From assembly GCA_046347045.1 (NCBI GenBank), contig JAXMGX010000002.1, positions 186,001 through 250,000 on the forward strand: DNA of 64,000 nucleotides, in the 5' to 3' direction. The position numbers were made by a program, and so were the translations under genes. Under the pieces are notes generated by a model that worked only from the letters and a program-made list of their open reading frames with translations, was not told where the DNA came from and ran no database searches. Shown here one piece after another: positions 1-7,465 of the stretch. The first letter of the stretch is position 1; the number at the start of each line of letters is the position of its first letter. Source of the stretch: ZC4RG30 sp046347045. GTDB lineage: Bacteria > Pseudomonadota > Gammaproteobacteria > Steroidobacterales > Steroidobacteraceae.

Positions 1-660
1 CAGGGACCAGTTGCGCGCTGGCGCACGGTGAATCGCCACCAGTGCGCGCGCCAGGCGCCGGTCGGCGAGGCCCGCAAGCATGCCCGTGGTCACACCGACC
101 GTGTGCGGCTGATCGATGATGAAGCGCAGCAGCTGGATCAGGATCACCTCGAAAAGGCGGTCCGCCAGCACCCGGGAGCCGCAGCGGGCATGGTCTGTCT
201 CCGCGAACAACAGCTCGAGCGATGGCCCCAATCCCGGCACCTGGGACAACGGTACGCAGACCAGCGCCGGCAGTGCCGCCACGAATGGATTCTCGCTGCC
301 CCCGTCGAAATGCAGTGTCGCGCAGGTGAAGTCCGCTCCCTCGCGCGGCGCATTGACAATCGCATGCTTCACGGCCGCCGGATAGAGGAAGAGCGTCGGC
401 TCGCTGATACGCTGCCGCACTGCCAGACCGCTACCGCTGGCATGACGCAGTTCGACGCTGCCGCGGCGCAGGACGTGAAGGAACGCGCGTCCCGGGTACG
501 CCTCGAACTGCTGCGTGCCGCACAGCCTCCCGGTGTGAAACAGCGAAGCCCTGACCCGGAACTTCTCCAGCAGCGCCGAAAGGCGGTCCATGGGCTCGGG
601 CGCCTCGCCCGAGATCTTCGTGGACGATGAGACAACTTTTCTGGACTTCATGTATCCCAT
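1..660 (-). CDS. AraC-family transcriptional regulator, cupin_6-type N-terminal half (partial, cut by window edge)
   Basis: An uninterrupted minus-strand frame starts at 660 (ATG; a second ATG is at 651) and stays open to base 1. The frame encodes a cupin-like effector domain with stretches such as FHTGRLCGTQQFEAYPGRAF, LHVLRRGSVELRH and FTCATLHFDGG, followed by ARALVAIHRAP, which normally marks the start of the AraC helix-turn-helix region. This is the arrangement of AraC regulators with an N-terminal cupin_6 (AraC_E-like) domain. The DNA-binding domain lies beyond the left edge. The gene is divergent from the protoglobin gene at 735 and could control it; that is inferred from position only. 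The ligand cannot be told. Confidence 0.75.
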   Translation of the reverse strand, partial: MGYMKSRKVVSSSTKISGEAPEPMDRLSALLEKFRVRASLFHTGRLCGTQQFEAYPGRAFLHVLRRGSVELRHASGSGLAVRQRISEPTLFLYPAAVKHAIVNAPREGADFTCATLHFDGGSENPFVAALPALVCVPLSQVPGLGPSLELLFAETDHARCGSRVLADRLFEVILIQLLRFIIDQPHTVGVTTGMLAGLADRRLARALVAIHRAPARNWSL

Positions 661-734
661 GATCCGTCCACGTGCGGCAGGATGCAACTCACGCGCTGCA
701 TAGAGAGCGCCTCACTGCCGGAACCGGAGGACCC

Positions 735-1406
735 ATGACAATGAACCGCCCCCTTCCCACCCTGCTGGGCGTGACGGCCCTGGCCATCGCACAGGCTGCA
801 GGCGCCGCGGCCGACCCTGCGCACTCGGCGCCAGGCTACGCCTATGGGCAGCACACGCTTGCCAGGGCGCCCTATACCCTCGAGGACCTCAAGTCACTTG
901 AGAAGACGCTGCTGTTCACCGACGACGATGTGAAGGCGCTGCGCGAGAGCCGTGCCATCCTTGCTGACCAGACCGATGCAATTCTCGATGTCTGGTATGG
1001 ATTCGTGGCCTCCACGCCCGAGCTGCTCCACTACTTCTCCGACGCAAAGACCGGCAAGGCGGACGCAGCCTATCTTGCGGCCGTGCGCAAGCGATTCGCA
1101 CTGTGGATCCTCGACACGGCGGATGCGAACTACGACCAGCGCTGGCTCGACTGGCAGTACGAGATCGGTCTGCGTCACAACCGTCTGCGCAAGAACCAGA
1201 CGGATCACGCGGCCAGCGTCCCGCAGGTGAACTTCCGCTACCTGCCGGCGCTCACCATTCCCGTGACCACCACGCTGCGACCCTTTCTGGCGAAGAAGGG
1301 CGCCGCCGCCCGCGACGTAGACCGCATGCACGCCGCCTGGGTCAAGGCCGTACTGCTGCAGACCATTCTCTGGAGTCAACCTTACATTCGCGACGGGCAG
1401 TTCTGA
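735..1406 (+). CDS. Exported protoglobin-domain haem protein
   Basis: A 223-aa protein whose residues about 45-215 match the protoglobin fold, a single-domain relative of globin-coupled sensors that binds haem and small gases. The segment around EIGLRHNRLR carries the candidate proximal haem ligand His148, and LLHYFSD and WLDWQYEIGL are typical of the family. The start at 735 is preferred over an upstream ATG at 672 because GGAGG lies 4 nt before it. The first ~25 residues (MTMNRPLPTLLGVTALAIAQ then AAGAAA) look like a cleavable signal peptide, which is unusual because most protoglobins are cytoplasmic. The gas ligand and partner are unknown. The divergent AraC gene is the nearest candidate regulator. 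Confidence 0.8.
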   Translation: MTMNRPLPTLLGVTALAIAQAAGAAADPAHSAPGYAYGQHTLARAPYTLEDLKSLEKTLLFTDDDVKALRESRAILADQTDAILDVWYGFVASTPELLHYFSDAKTGKADAAYLAAVRKRFALWILDTADANYDQRWLDWQYEIGLRHNRLRKNQTDHAASVPQVNFRYLPALTIPVTTTLRPFLAKKGAAARDVDRMHAAWVKAVLLQTILWSQPYIRDGQF

Positions 1407-1541
1407 CCGCGATCCGGCGGGACCGCGCCTCGCCGAACAGCGCGGCGCGGCGCCTGTCCATGCCAGCGGCCGGCCAGCACCGCATTTGTATCGTCGCGCC
1501 CGAGATGTATGCTGCTTGGACTGCGCTGGACGGGAGGGGCG

Positions 1542-2993
1542 ATGGCGTTGACTGCTGCATCCAATCGCCCGCTGCCATGGCTGGTCGCGATTGCATTCCT
1601 GATGCAATCGCTCGATACCACCGTCCTGAATACGGCGGTTCCGTCCATCGCACACGACCTGGGCGTGTCGCAGCTGCAACTGAAATCGGTGCTGGCAAGC
1701 TATGCGTTGAGTCTTGCCGTCTTTGTTCCGGCCAGTGGCTGGGTGGCGGATCGATTCGGCACGCGACGCGTCTTTGCAGCGGCCATCGTGCTGTTCACGA
1801 TCGGATCGGTGCTTTGTGGGTTCTCGCGGACGATTCCCGAGCTGGTGGCCTATCGGCTGCTGCAGGGCGTGGGCGGCGCCATGATGGTCCCGGTCGGACG
1901 GTTGACCATGGTTCGCAGCTTCCCCAAGACCGAGCTGGTCCGGGCAATGAGCTTTCTGGCCATACCTTCGATGATCGGGCCGCTGATCGGGCCAACCCTG
2001 GGCGGGTTCATAGTCAGCGTCACCTCCTGGGACTACATCTTCTTCATCAATGTCCCGGTCGGCCTCATCGGGCTGGTCATGGTCTATTTCTGGATGCCGG
2101 ACTATCGCAATGCCAGCGTGCCGCGGTTCGACCTGCTCGGGCTGGTCTATTTCGGTGGCGGCATTTCACTGCTGTCGTGGGTGCTCGAGATCTTCGGGGA
2201 CCACAGTGCCGGCACTACGGTGCTGGCCGTGGCCACCACCCTTTCCCTGGTGCTGCTCGCGGTCTATGCGCTGCATTCCCGCAAGTCGGCGAATCCGCTG
2301 CTGGATGTCACGCTGCTCAGGATCCGCACCTTCGCGACGTCGGTGCTGGGCGGGTTCGTCACCCGGCTGGGGGTCGGCGGGGCGCCCTTTCTGCTGCCCC
2401 TGCTTTATCAGACCGGCCTGGGATTCTCGCCCGTGCAATCCGGAATGCTGATCATGCCCCAGGCCATTGGCACGCTGGGAAGCAATATCTTCGTCCGGTA
2501 CGGATTGGCGGCCTTCGGCTACCGGACTCTGCTGCTGGGAAATACCGTGCTGCTGGGCGTGATGCTGATCCTGTTCGGCAGCATCGGCCCCACCACTCCC
2601 GTGTGGCAGATCTGCGTGCAAGGCGCGATCTACGGCGTCCTGATGTCCACGCAGTTCACGGCGATGAATACCCTGACCTTCGCCGACATCCCGGACGCAA
2701 AATCCAGCAATGCGAGTTCACTGTCAGGCATGTTCCAGCAACTGTCGATGAGCTTCGGGATTGCCGCGGCCGGACTTGTCACCGCGAGCATCGGCGTCAC
2801 CGCCGCAGATGAACAGGCAGACATGGTCGCCAGGGTTCACCACGGCTTCTGGTTTCTGGGCGCAGTGACCATCATATCGGCGAGCATCTTTGCACTGTTG
2901 CGCCGCTCCGATGGCGAAAGCGTCAGCGGTCACAAGGAAGCTCTGGCGATCGCACAACCACCCGCGACCACCCACGCCGGGACGGCAAGCTGA
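1542..2993 (+). CDS. MFS multidrug transporter, DHA2 (EmrB/QacA-like, 14 TM) family
   Basis: A 483-aa inner-membrane drug:proton antiporter of the major facilitator superfamily. The N-terminus has NTAVPSIAHDLG in the first helix region, a motif-A-like loop DRFGTRRVF between helices 2 and 3, and GPLIGPTLGGFIV as motif C of antiporters. Length and hydrophobic segmentation fit the 14-helix DHA2 group. The start at 1542 follows GGGAGGGGCG directly; the longer frame from 1509 lacks a better ribosome-binding site. No periplasmic adaptor or outer-membrane partner lies beside it, so it probably acts alone. Its substrate cannot be deduced. Confidence 0.88.
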   Translation: MALTAASNRPLPWLVAIAFLMQSLDTTVLNTAVPSIAHDLGVSQLQLKSVLASYALSLAVFVPASGWVADRFGTRRVFAAAIVLFTIGSVLCGFSRTIPELVAYRLLQGVGGAMMVPVGRLTMVRSFPKTELVRAMSFLAIPSMIGPLIGPTLGGFIVSVTSWDYIFFINVPVGLIGLVMVYFWMPDYRNASVPRFDLLGLVYFGGGISLLSWVLEIFGDHSAGTTVLAVATTLSLVLLAVYALHSRKSANPLLDVTLLRIRTFATSVLGGFVTRLGVGGAPFLLPLLYQTGLGFSPVQSGMLIMPQAIGTLGSNIFVRYGLAAFGYRTLLLGNTVLLGVMLILFGSIGPTTPVWQICVQGAIYGVLMSTQFTAMNTLTFADIPDAKSSNASSLSGMFQQLSMSFGIAAAGLVTASIGVTAADEQADMVARVHHGFWFLGAVTIISASIFALLRRSDGESVSGHKEALAIAQPPATTHAGTAS

Positions 2994-3116
2994 GCGCCCG
3001 ATGAAGTTGCACGGGTTACCAATTCTTCACGCGCCCATTTCTTCATGCTCCCCTGCGTTGCGCTGCTATTCTTGCCAGCGCGGGCAGGAGCCGAATCAAC
3101 CCAAAGGGAGGGCTTC

Positions 3117-3848
3117 ATGACCGAGCGCACCACCAAATCAGTACAGCCCGGATCGACCGAAAGCGATCCTTCGATGTCCATCGAAGTGCAGAAGGACGGT
3201 CCGTATATTGTCCACGGCAGCCCTCCGCTGCACCTGCAGTTCATCGAAACGAATGCCGCCGGTCACTCCTGGTCATACAAGGAAGGCCGCGCCTTCGAGG
3301 TCAAGGAAAAGACGGCGCTTTGCCGCTGCGGACAGTCGCGGAACAAGCCGTACTGTGACGGAACCCATGCGAAGGTACCCGTCGATCTCACCGAAACCGC
3401 TTCGTTCGAGCCCATGCTGAACGACGCACAGGAGATCGACGGCCCGACGCATTCCCTCACCGACAACGAGCGCTACTGTGCATATGGCCGGTTCTGCGAC
3501 AACGGCGAACGCATCTGGAACGAAGTCCAGATGCCCGGCGAAGAACACACCAGGCTTGCCACCTACATGGCGCATCAGTGCCCGTCCGGGCGGCTTCTGA
3601 TCTGGGATCGCCGCACGGGCGAACCGGTCGAACAGGCGCTCAAGCCCAGCCTGTCCCTGATCGAGGACCCGGCGCTCGGTGTCAGCGGTCCGCTGCTGGT
3701 TCGTGGTGGCATTCGCGTTCAGAGTGCCAGCGGCGAAAGCTACGAGATCCGCAACCGCCAGACCTTGTGCCGCTGCGGAGCCTCGTCGAACAAGCCGTTC
3801 TGCGACGGCTCGCATGCATCGATGAAGTTCCACGACGGGCTGAAGTGA
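3117..3848 (+). CDS. Iron-sulfur protein with two CDGSH domains flanking a Fer4_19 (DUF1271) domain
   Basis: A 243-aa cytoplasmic protein. The first CDGSH zinc-finger-type [2Fe-2S] site is CRCGQSRNKPYCDGTHA (C69, C71, C80, H84) and the second is CRCGASSNKPFCDGSHA near the C-terminus (C218, C220, C229, H233). Between them lies a cysteine-containing segment (CAYGRFCDNGERIW, then HQCPSGRLLIWD) typical of the divergent mono-cluster Fer4_19/DUF1271 domain. Each CDGSH motif keeps the 3Cys-1His ligand set. The start is placed at 3117 because AAAGGGAGGG lies just upstream; an earlier in-frame ATG at 3045 has no such signal. The physiological role of this triple-domain architecture is not established; electron transfer or cluster storage is inferred. 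Confidence 0.85.
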   Translation: MTERTTKSVQPGSTESDPSMSIEVQKDGPYIVHGSPPLHLQFIETNAAGHSWSYKEGRAFEVKEKTALCRCGQSRNKPYCDGTHAKVPVDLTETASFEPMLNDAQEIDGPTHSLTDNERYCAYGRFCDNGERIWNEVQMPGEEHTRLATYMAHQCPSGRLLIWDRRTGEPVEQALKPSLSLIEDPALGVSGPLLVRGGIRVQSASGESYEIRNRQTLCRCGASSNKPFCDGSHASMKFHDGLK

Positions 3849-3986
3849 CCGAATAAGGCCAGAACCACTGCGCCAGCCGCGCACATCGCTGCGCGGCTGG
3901 GCATCCAGGAGCCGCCTTATTTCACGCGCTTCTTCCGCCGCCAGAACGGTGCCACGCCGGGCGAATACCGCCAGCCGCAGATCTGA
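3849..3986 (+). pseudogene. C-terminal remnant of an AraC-family regulator
   Basis: Directly after the CDGSH gene stop, in the same frame, about 45 codons encode the end of an AraC helix-turn-helix: HIAARLGIQEPPYFTRFFRR followed by QNGATPGEYR and a TGA at 3984-3986. This matches the second HTH and the terminal P-x-x-[FY]-R signature of the family. No start codon or effector domain precedes it, so the 5' part of the gene has been lost. It suggests a past deletion between 3848 and about 3860, and that a regulator once sat beside the PQQ dehydrogenase. Confidence 0.7.
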
Positions 3987-4010
3987 CGCCACGCGCCATT
4001 CAAATCAGCC

Positions 4011-6119
4011 TCATTTGCCGTGTGTGATGTCCTTGATCACATACGACGATACGTCGGCGATATTCTGCGAGGTCAGCTCATACCTGAACGGTGGCATGGT
4101 CTTGCCGCCGTTGGTGACGTGGTTCAGCACGGTGGCGGATACCTTCGCGGACGGGATGGTGGTCAGATTGGGACCGCCATTGCCGCCGGTGCCCTGCGCG
4201 CCATGACAGACCGAGCAGTTCTGCGCAAAAATGCCCTTGCCGGTCGCGGGATTGCCAACCAGCTTGGTTACGGGCGCGGGCGCCTGCGGCTTTTCGCCCG
4301 CATGGAGGATGGCGTGCCCACCTTTGCCCGCCGCCACCTCGCCCAGCTTGCCGTCCAGCGAGAACAGCCAGAAATTGTCGCCGTGCGCCGTGGCGGCCAG
4401 TGCATTGCCGCCGGCGTAGAACGCCACAAACTGCTTGCCCTTGTGCTGGAACACGGTGGCCACGCTGTTGGCGCCTGCGCCGGTCTGGAACTTCCACAGG
4501 TCCTTGCCGGTTGTGGCTTCGTAGGCGTGCAGCTCACCCGAGTTGGTGCCGACGAAGACCAGATTGCCGGCGGTGACAACCGAGCCTGAGTAGCAGGACG
4601 TCGGGTAACGCTTGGTCCAGGCCACCTTTCCGGTGACGATGTTGAACGCCACGAAGTAGCCCGCGCTGTGAAAGCCGTTGCCGATGGCTCCGGTGGACCC
4701 GGTGTCGATGCTGACCACCCCACCCGGCGCCGGCTGCGGGCGCTCCTGGGTTTCGGAGGTCAGGCCTGCCACGCTGTCCTGACCGCAAACAAAGAAGAGA
4801 TTGTTGTTCGGGTCATAGCTGGACGGCGGCCAGTTGGTACCCCCGGCAGGGCCCGGTGCCACCACGACCAGATCCTTCCAGAATGGCGTAAAGATGTCCT
4901 TCGAGACGATGGCCTTTTCAACGCCAACGACCTGCTTGACCCGATCGGCCTCCTCGGGCGTCGGCATATGCGTAGCGAAGTGCGGCAGCGAGGGAATGGG
5001 CTGCGTTGCAGAGGTTTTCTGGTTTGCGTCCTGCGGCACCGGCGTTTCGACGATCGGGTAGATCGGTTTGCCGTTGGTGCGATCGAGCAGATAGAGCCAA
5101 CCGGTCTTGGCGGCTTCACCGATGCCCTTCACGGGCTTGCCATTGAGGGTGGCGTCGAACAGCACCGTCGGACTGGGTGCGTCGTAATCCCAGATATCAT
5201 GGTGCACCAACTGGTAGTGCCAGCGGTACTTGCCGGTCTTCAGGTCCAGCGCGACGATCGATGAGGCGTACAGGTTGTCGCCCTCGCGCTTGGAGCCGTC
5301 AAAGTCGGGCCCGGCGTTGCCGGTCGAAAAATAGAGCAGCCCGAGTTCGGGATCGACCGAGGGCGTCTGCCACACGGGCGCGCCGCCGTGCATCCACGCC
5401 TCACCGGTCTGGGGCCAGGTTTCGTGGCCCGGCTCGCCCGGGCCGGGAATGGTGTAGAAGCGCCAGATCTCCTTGCCGGACTTCGCGTCATAGGCCATCA
5501 CGCGGCCGCGGGTGCCGTATTCGCCGCCGGCCGTGCCGATGATGATCCTGCCGTCCACATAAAGCGGCGCCGCGGTCAGGGAGTAACCCTGCTGCCATTC
5601 CACCACCTGGGTGGTCCAGACCCTCTTGCCCGTCTTCTGATCAAGGGCCACCAGCTTGCCGTCGAGCTGCCCTATGTAGACCTTGCCCTCTCCCAGCGCC
5701 ACGCCGCGGCTGAGCCAACCACAGCAGACCGTCGAAATCGCGTTGTCGAGGCCGGCCTGGTATTTCCAGAGGATCTTCCCGGAGTCCACGCTGACCGCAA
5801 ACACGTCGTCCGCACCGGTAGGAACATAGAGAACGCCATCGTAGGCAAGCGGCTGCGATTCGGCCGAGTACTTGTTGGCGACGCCCGAGCCACCGAGGTG
5901 CGTCAGCCACACGCCTTTGAGCTGGTTGACGTTGCTGGCGTTGATATCCTTCAGCGGCGAATAGCGCTGGTTCTTCAGCGAACCGCCGTTGGTGATCCAG
6001 TTGTCGTGCGGCGCCTGGTTCAACTGCTGGATCGAGAATGCCGGCGCAGGCACGATGGCGCTCTGGTTCGAGCCCGATTCGGCCGACCAGCATGCTGCTG
6101 GCGTAAGCTTCCCCGCCAC
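4011..6119 (-). CDS. PQQ-dependent quinohaemoprotein alcohol dehydrogenase, 5' end truncated by an IS3-family element
   Basis: The frame encodes an eight-bladed PQQ propeller fused to a C-terminal cytochrome c, a periplasmic type II/III alcohol dehydrogenase. Adjacent cysteines (VCCGW, residues 132-133) would form the vicinal disulfide over PQQ. HDIWDYDAP carries the catalytic Asp region. CSVCH (C635, C638, H639) binds haem, with M675 in TMPPF as probable axial ligand. The authentic sequence begins at about residue 7 (PAACWSAES); the preceding GTG-MAGKLT codons come from the IS end at 6103-6119, and an in-frame TGA lies just upstream inside the IS. The signal peptide is therefore missing, and the product would not be exported or loaded with haem. 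Probably a non-functional gene despite the intact body. Confidence 0.85.
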   Translation of the reverse strand: MAGKLTPAACWSAESGSNQSAIVPAPAFSIQQLNQAPHDNWITNGGSLKNQRYSPLKDINASNVNQLKGVWLTHLGGSGVANKYSAESQPLAYDGVLYVPTGADDVFAVSVDSGKILWKYQAGLDNAISTVCCGWLSRGVALGEGKVYIGQLDGKLVALDQKTGKRVWTTQVVEWQQGYSLTAAPLYVDGRIIIGTAGGEYGTRGRVMAYDAKSGKEIWRFYTIPGPGEPGHETWPQTGEAWMHGGAPVWQTPSVDPELGLLYFSTGNAGPDFDGSKREGDNLYASSIVALDLKTGKYRWHYQLVHHDIWDYDAPSPTVLFDATLNGKPVKGIGEAAKTGWLYLLDRTNGKPIYPIVETPVPQDANQKTSATQPIPSLPHFATHMPTPEEADRVKQVVGVEKAIVSKDIFTPFWKDLVVVAPGPAGGTNWPPSSYDPNNNLFFVCGQDSVAGLTSETQERPQPAPGGVVSIDTGSTGAIGNGFHSAGYFVAFNIVTGKVAWTKRYPTSCYSGSVVTAGNLVFVGTNSGELHAYEATTGKDLWKFQTGAGANSVATVFQHKGKQFVAFYAGGNALAATAHGDNFWLFSLDGKLGEVAAGKGGHAILHAGEKPQAPAPVTKLVGNPATGKGIFAQNCSVCHGAQGTGGNGGPNLTTIPSAKVSATVLNHVTNGGKTMPPFRYELTSQNIADVSSYVIKDITHGK
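6103..6115. repeat. Left terminal inverted repeat of the IS3-family element
   Basis: GTAAGCTTCCCCG at 6103-6115 is matched exactly in inverted orientation by CGGGGAAGCTTAC at 7286-7298. The homology extends imperfectly inward on both sides (a ...ACTCTAG/GTTTCTGGC-like stretch at similar distance), which defines the outer borders of the element. Confidence 0.8.
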
Positions 6120-6173
6120 GTGGACAGGTCATAGCTAGAGCTTTCTGGCATGTTAATGCCCAGGAGGCTTGAG

Positions 6174-6440
6174 ATGAAGAAGTCGAAGTTCACCGAGACC
6201 CAGATTGTTGCGATCCTGAAGATGGCCGATGCCGGGATGCCGGTGAAGGAGGTCTGCCGCAAGGCCGGGATCAGCGAGCCGACCTACTACGTCTGGAAGA
6301 GCAAGTACGGCGGCATGGAGGCCTCGGACCTGAAGCGTACCAAGGAGCTGGAGGCGGAGCTGTCCAAGCTCAAGCGCATGTATGCGGACTTGGCCATGGA
6401 GAACCATGCGATGAAGGACCTGATCGCAAAAAAACTCTAG
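6174..6440 (+). CDS. IS3-family transposase OrfA (helix-turn-helix and leucine zipper)
   Basis: An 88-aa protein starting MKKSKFTETQIVAILK, the standard opening of IS407-type OrfA. An HTH_Tnp_1 helix-turn-helix (VKEVCRKAGISEPTYYVWK) is followed by a heptad region of Leu/Lys/Glu (LEAELSKLKRMYADL) that mediates dimerization. AGGAGG lies 6 nt upstream of the ATG. On its own it regulates transposition; joined to OrfB through the frameshift at 6428-6434 it gives the full transposase. Sequence appears intact. Confidence 0.9.
   Translation: MKKSKFTETQIVAILKMADAGMPVKEVCRKAGISEPTYYVWKSKYGGMEASDLKRTKELEAELSKLKRMYADLAMENHAMKDLIAKKL
6428..6434 (+). promoter_or_regulatory. Programmed -1 ribosomal frameshift site (A7)
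   Basis: A run of seven adenines lies six bases before the orfA stop codon. OrfB is in the -1 phase and its frame is open from this run, through residues TLGPAAKRQAV, to the first orfB ATG at 6491. This is the usual arrangement that yields the OrfAB fusion transposase in IS3 elements. Confidence 0.65.
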
Positions 6441-6490
6441 GGCCGGCCGCCAAGCGACAGGCGGTCGGCCACCTGGTCCAGACCCACCAC

Positions 6491-7285
6491 ATGTCGGTTG
6501 CCAAAGCCTGCAGCTGTGTCCGGCTGTCGCGCTCGGCGTACTACCGGCCACCTGACCACTGGACGGTGCGCGACGCTGAGGTCATCGCTGGTCTTGCCAA
6601 ACTGGTTGAAGGGCGGCCCAACCGAGGCTTCTGGAAGTGCCGCAAGTTGCTGCGCCGCCAAGGCCACGAGTGGAACCACAAGCGAATCTACCGTGTGTAC
6701 AAGCTCATGAGGCTGCACCTGCGGCGTGCGGCGAAACGGCGCCTGCCAAAGCGCGAGCGGTTGCCGCTGTATGTCCCGAGGCTGCCAGACAGCGTGTGGT
6801 CGGCGGACTTCATGAGCGACGCGTTGCTCTGTGGTCGGCGTTACCGCCTGTTCAACGTGGCCGACGACTTCAACCGGGAGGCGCTGCACATCGAGGTCGA
6901 CACGTCGATCAACTCGGATCGCCTGGTGCGGATCTTTGATCGCCTGCGCAAGAGTCGTGGGCTGCCACAGATCCTGAGGACCGACAACGGGCCTGAGTTC
7001 CTGGGAGAGGCGTTCACGCAGTGGGCGAGGAATGCCGGAATGGCGATCCAGTACATCCAGCCCGGCAAGCCGAACCAGAACGCCTACATCGAGCGGTTCA
7101 ACCGCACCTTGCGCAACGAGCTCCTTGACCAGCATCTGTTCGTCCGCCTGGAAGACGTTCGTGAGGCCGCCTACTGGTGGATGCTCGAGTACAACGAGGA
7201 AAGACCCCATGACTCGCTCGGCGACATGACGCCGGTCGAGTTCGCCCAAGTGGCCAGAAACTCTAGTTTAGAACTGTCGCCTTGA
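6491..7285 (+). CDS. IS3-family transposase OrfB (DDE integrase domain)
   Basis: 264 aa counted from the first ATG; in the fusion the frame begins at about 6434. It carries an N-terminal HTH_21-like region (CKLLRRQGHEWNHKRIYRVY equivalent) and the rve catalytic core with the DDE triad: D in VWSADFMSD, D in LRTDNGPEF and E in NAYIERFNRT. The C-terminal YNEERPHDSLGDMTPVEFA is the family hallmark. The frame is intact, so the element may still be active. Confidence 0.9.
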   Translation: MSVAKACSCVRLSRSAYYRPPDHWTVRDAEVIAGLAKLVEGRPNRGFWKCRKLLRRQGHEWNHKRIYRVYKLMRLHLRRAAKRRLPKRERLPLYVPRLPDSVWSADFMSDALLCGRRYRLFNVADDFNREALHIEVDTSINSDRLVRIFDRLRKSRGLPQILRTDNGPEFLGEAFTQWARNAGMAIQYIQPGKPNQNAYIERFNRTLRNELLDQHLFVRLEDVREAAYWWMLEYNEERPHDSLGDMTPVEFAQVARNSSLELSP

Positions 7286-7298
7286 CGGGGAAGCTTAC

Positions 7299-7403
7299 GG
7301 CTTCGAGCGACTCGAGCTAGCTTTCCCGAAGTTGACACCCCTCGAAGCCGCACCGGCAATCGCAGATGATCAGATAAAGCTGAGGAAGGCGCGCAAGACC
7401 TAG
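7299..7403 (+). pseudogene. Tail of an unidentified plus-strand gene cut by the IS3-family element
   Basis: Immediately right of the IS, the plus frame reads GFERLELAFPKLTPLEAAPA then IADDQIKLRKARKT and stops at 7401-7403. It has no start and would be the end of a gene whose beginning was lost. It is not recognizable as a family and could be chance coding, so support is weak. The remaining bases to 7465 hold nothing else I can identify. Confidence 0.25.
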
Positions 7404-7465
7404 TTGCGATCACGCCCTCGCATTACCCCTACGAGGCGCTTAGCTAGGTACGACTGGATCGACAG

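Larger units (their letters stand above)
6103..7298 (+). mobile_element. IS3-family insertion sequence (IS407-like group), 1196 bp
   Basis: The element is bounded by imperfect terminal inverted repeats beginning with the perfect 13-mer GTAAGCTTCCCCG (6103-6115, and its complement at 7286-7298); similarity continues inward for about 30 more bases. It holds overlapping-phase orfA and orfB joined by a -1 frameshift site, as in the IS3 family. A 3-bp GGC abuts both ends (6100-6102 and 7299-7301), compatible with a target duplication. However, the sequence right of the element does not supply the missing start of the PQQ gene, so at least one flank has been rearranged since insertion. It could also act as a mobile promoter source. 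Confidence 0.85.

Noticed and set aside
7299..7349. GGCTTCGAG/CTCGAAGCC inverted pair next to the IS3 right end as an attachment site or terminator
   Set aside because: The arms are only 9 bp over a long loop, without a T-run and without similarity to the tRNA end.
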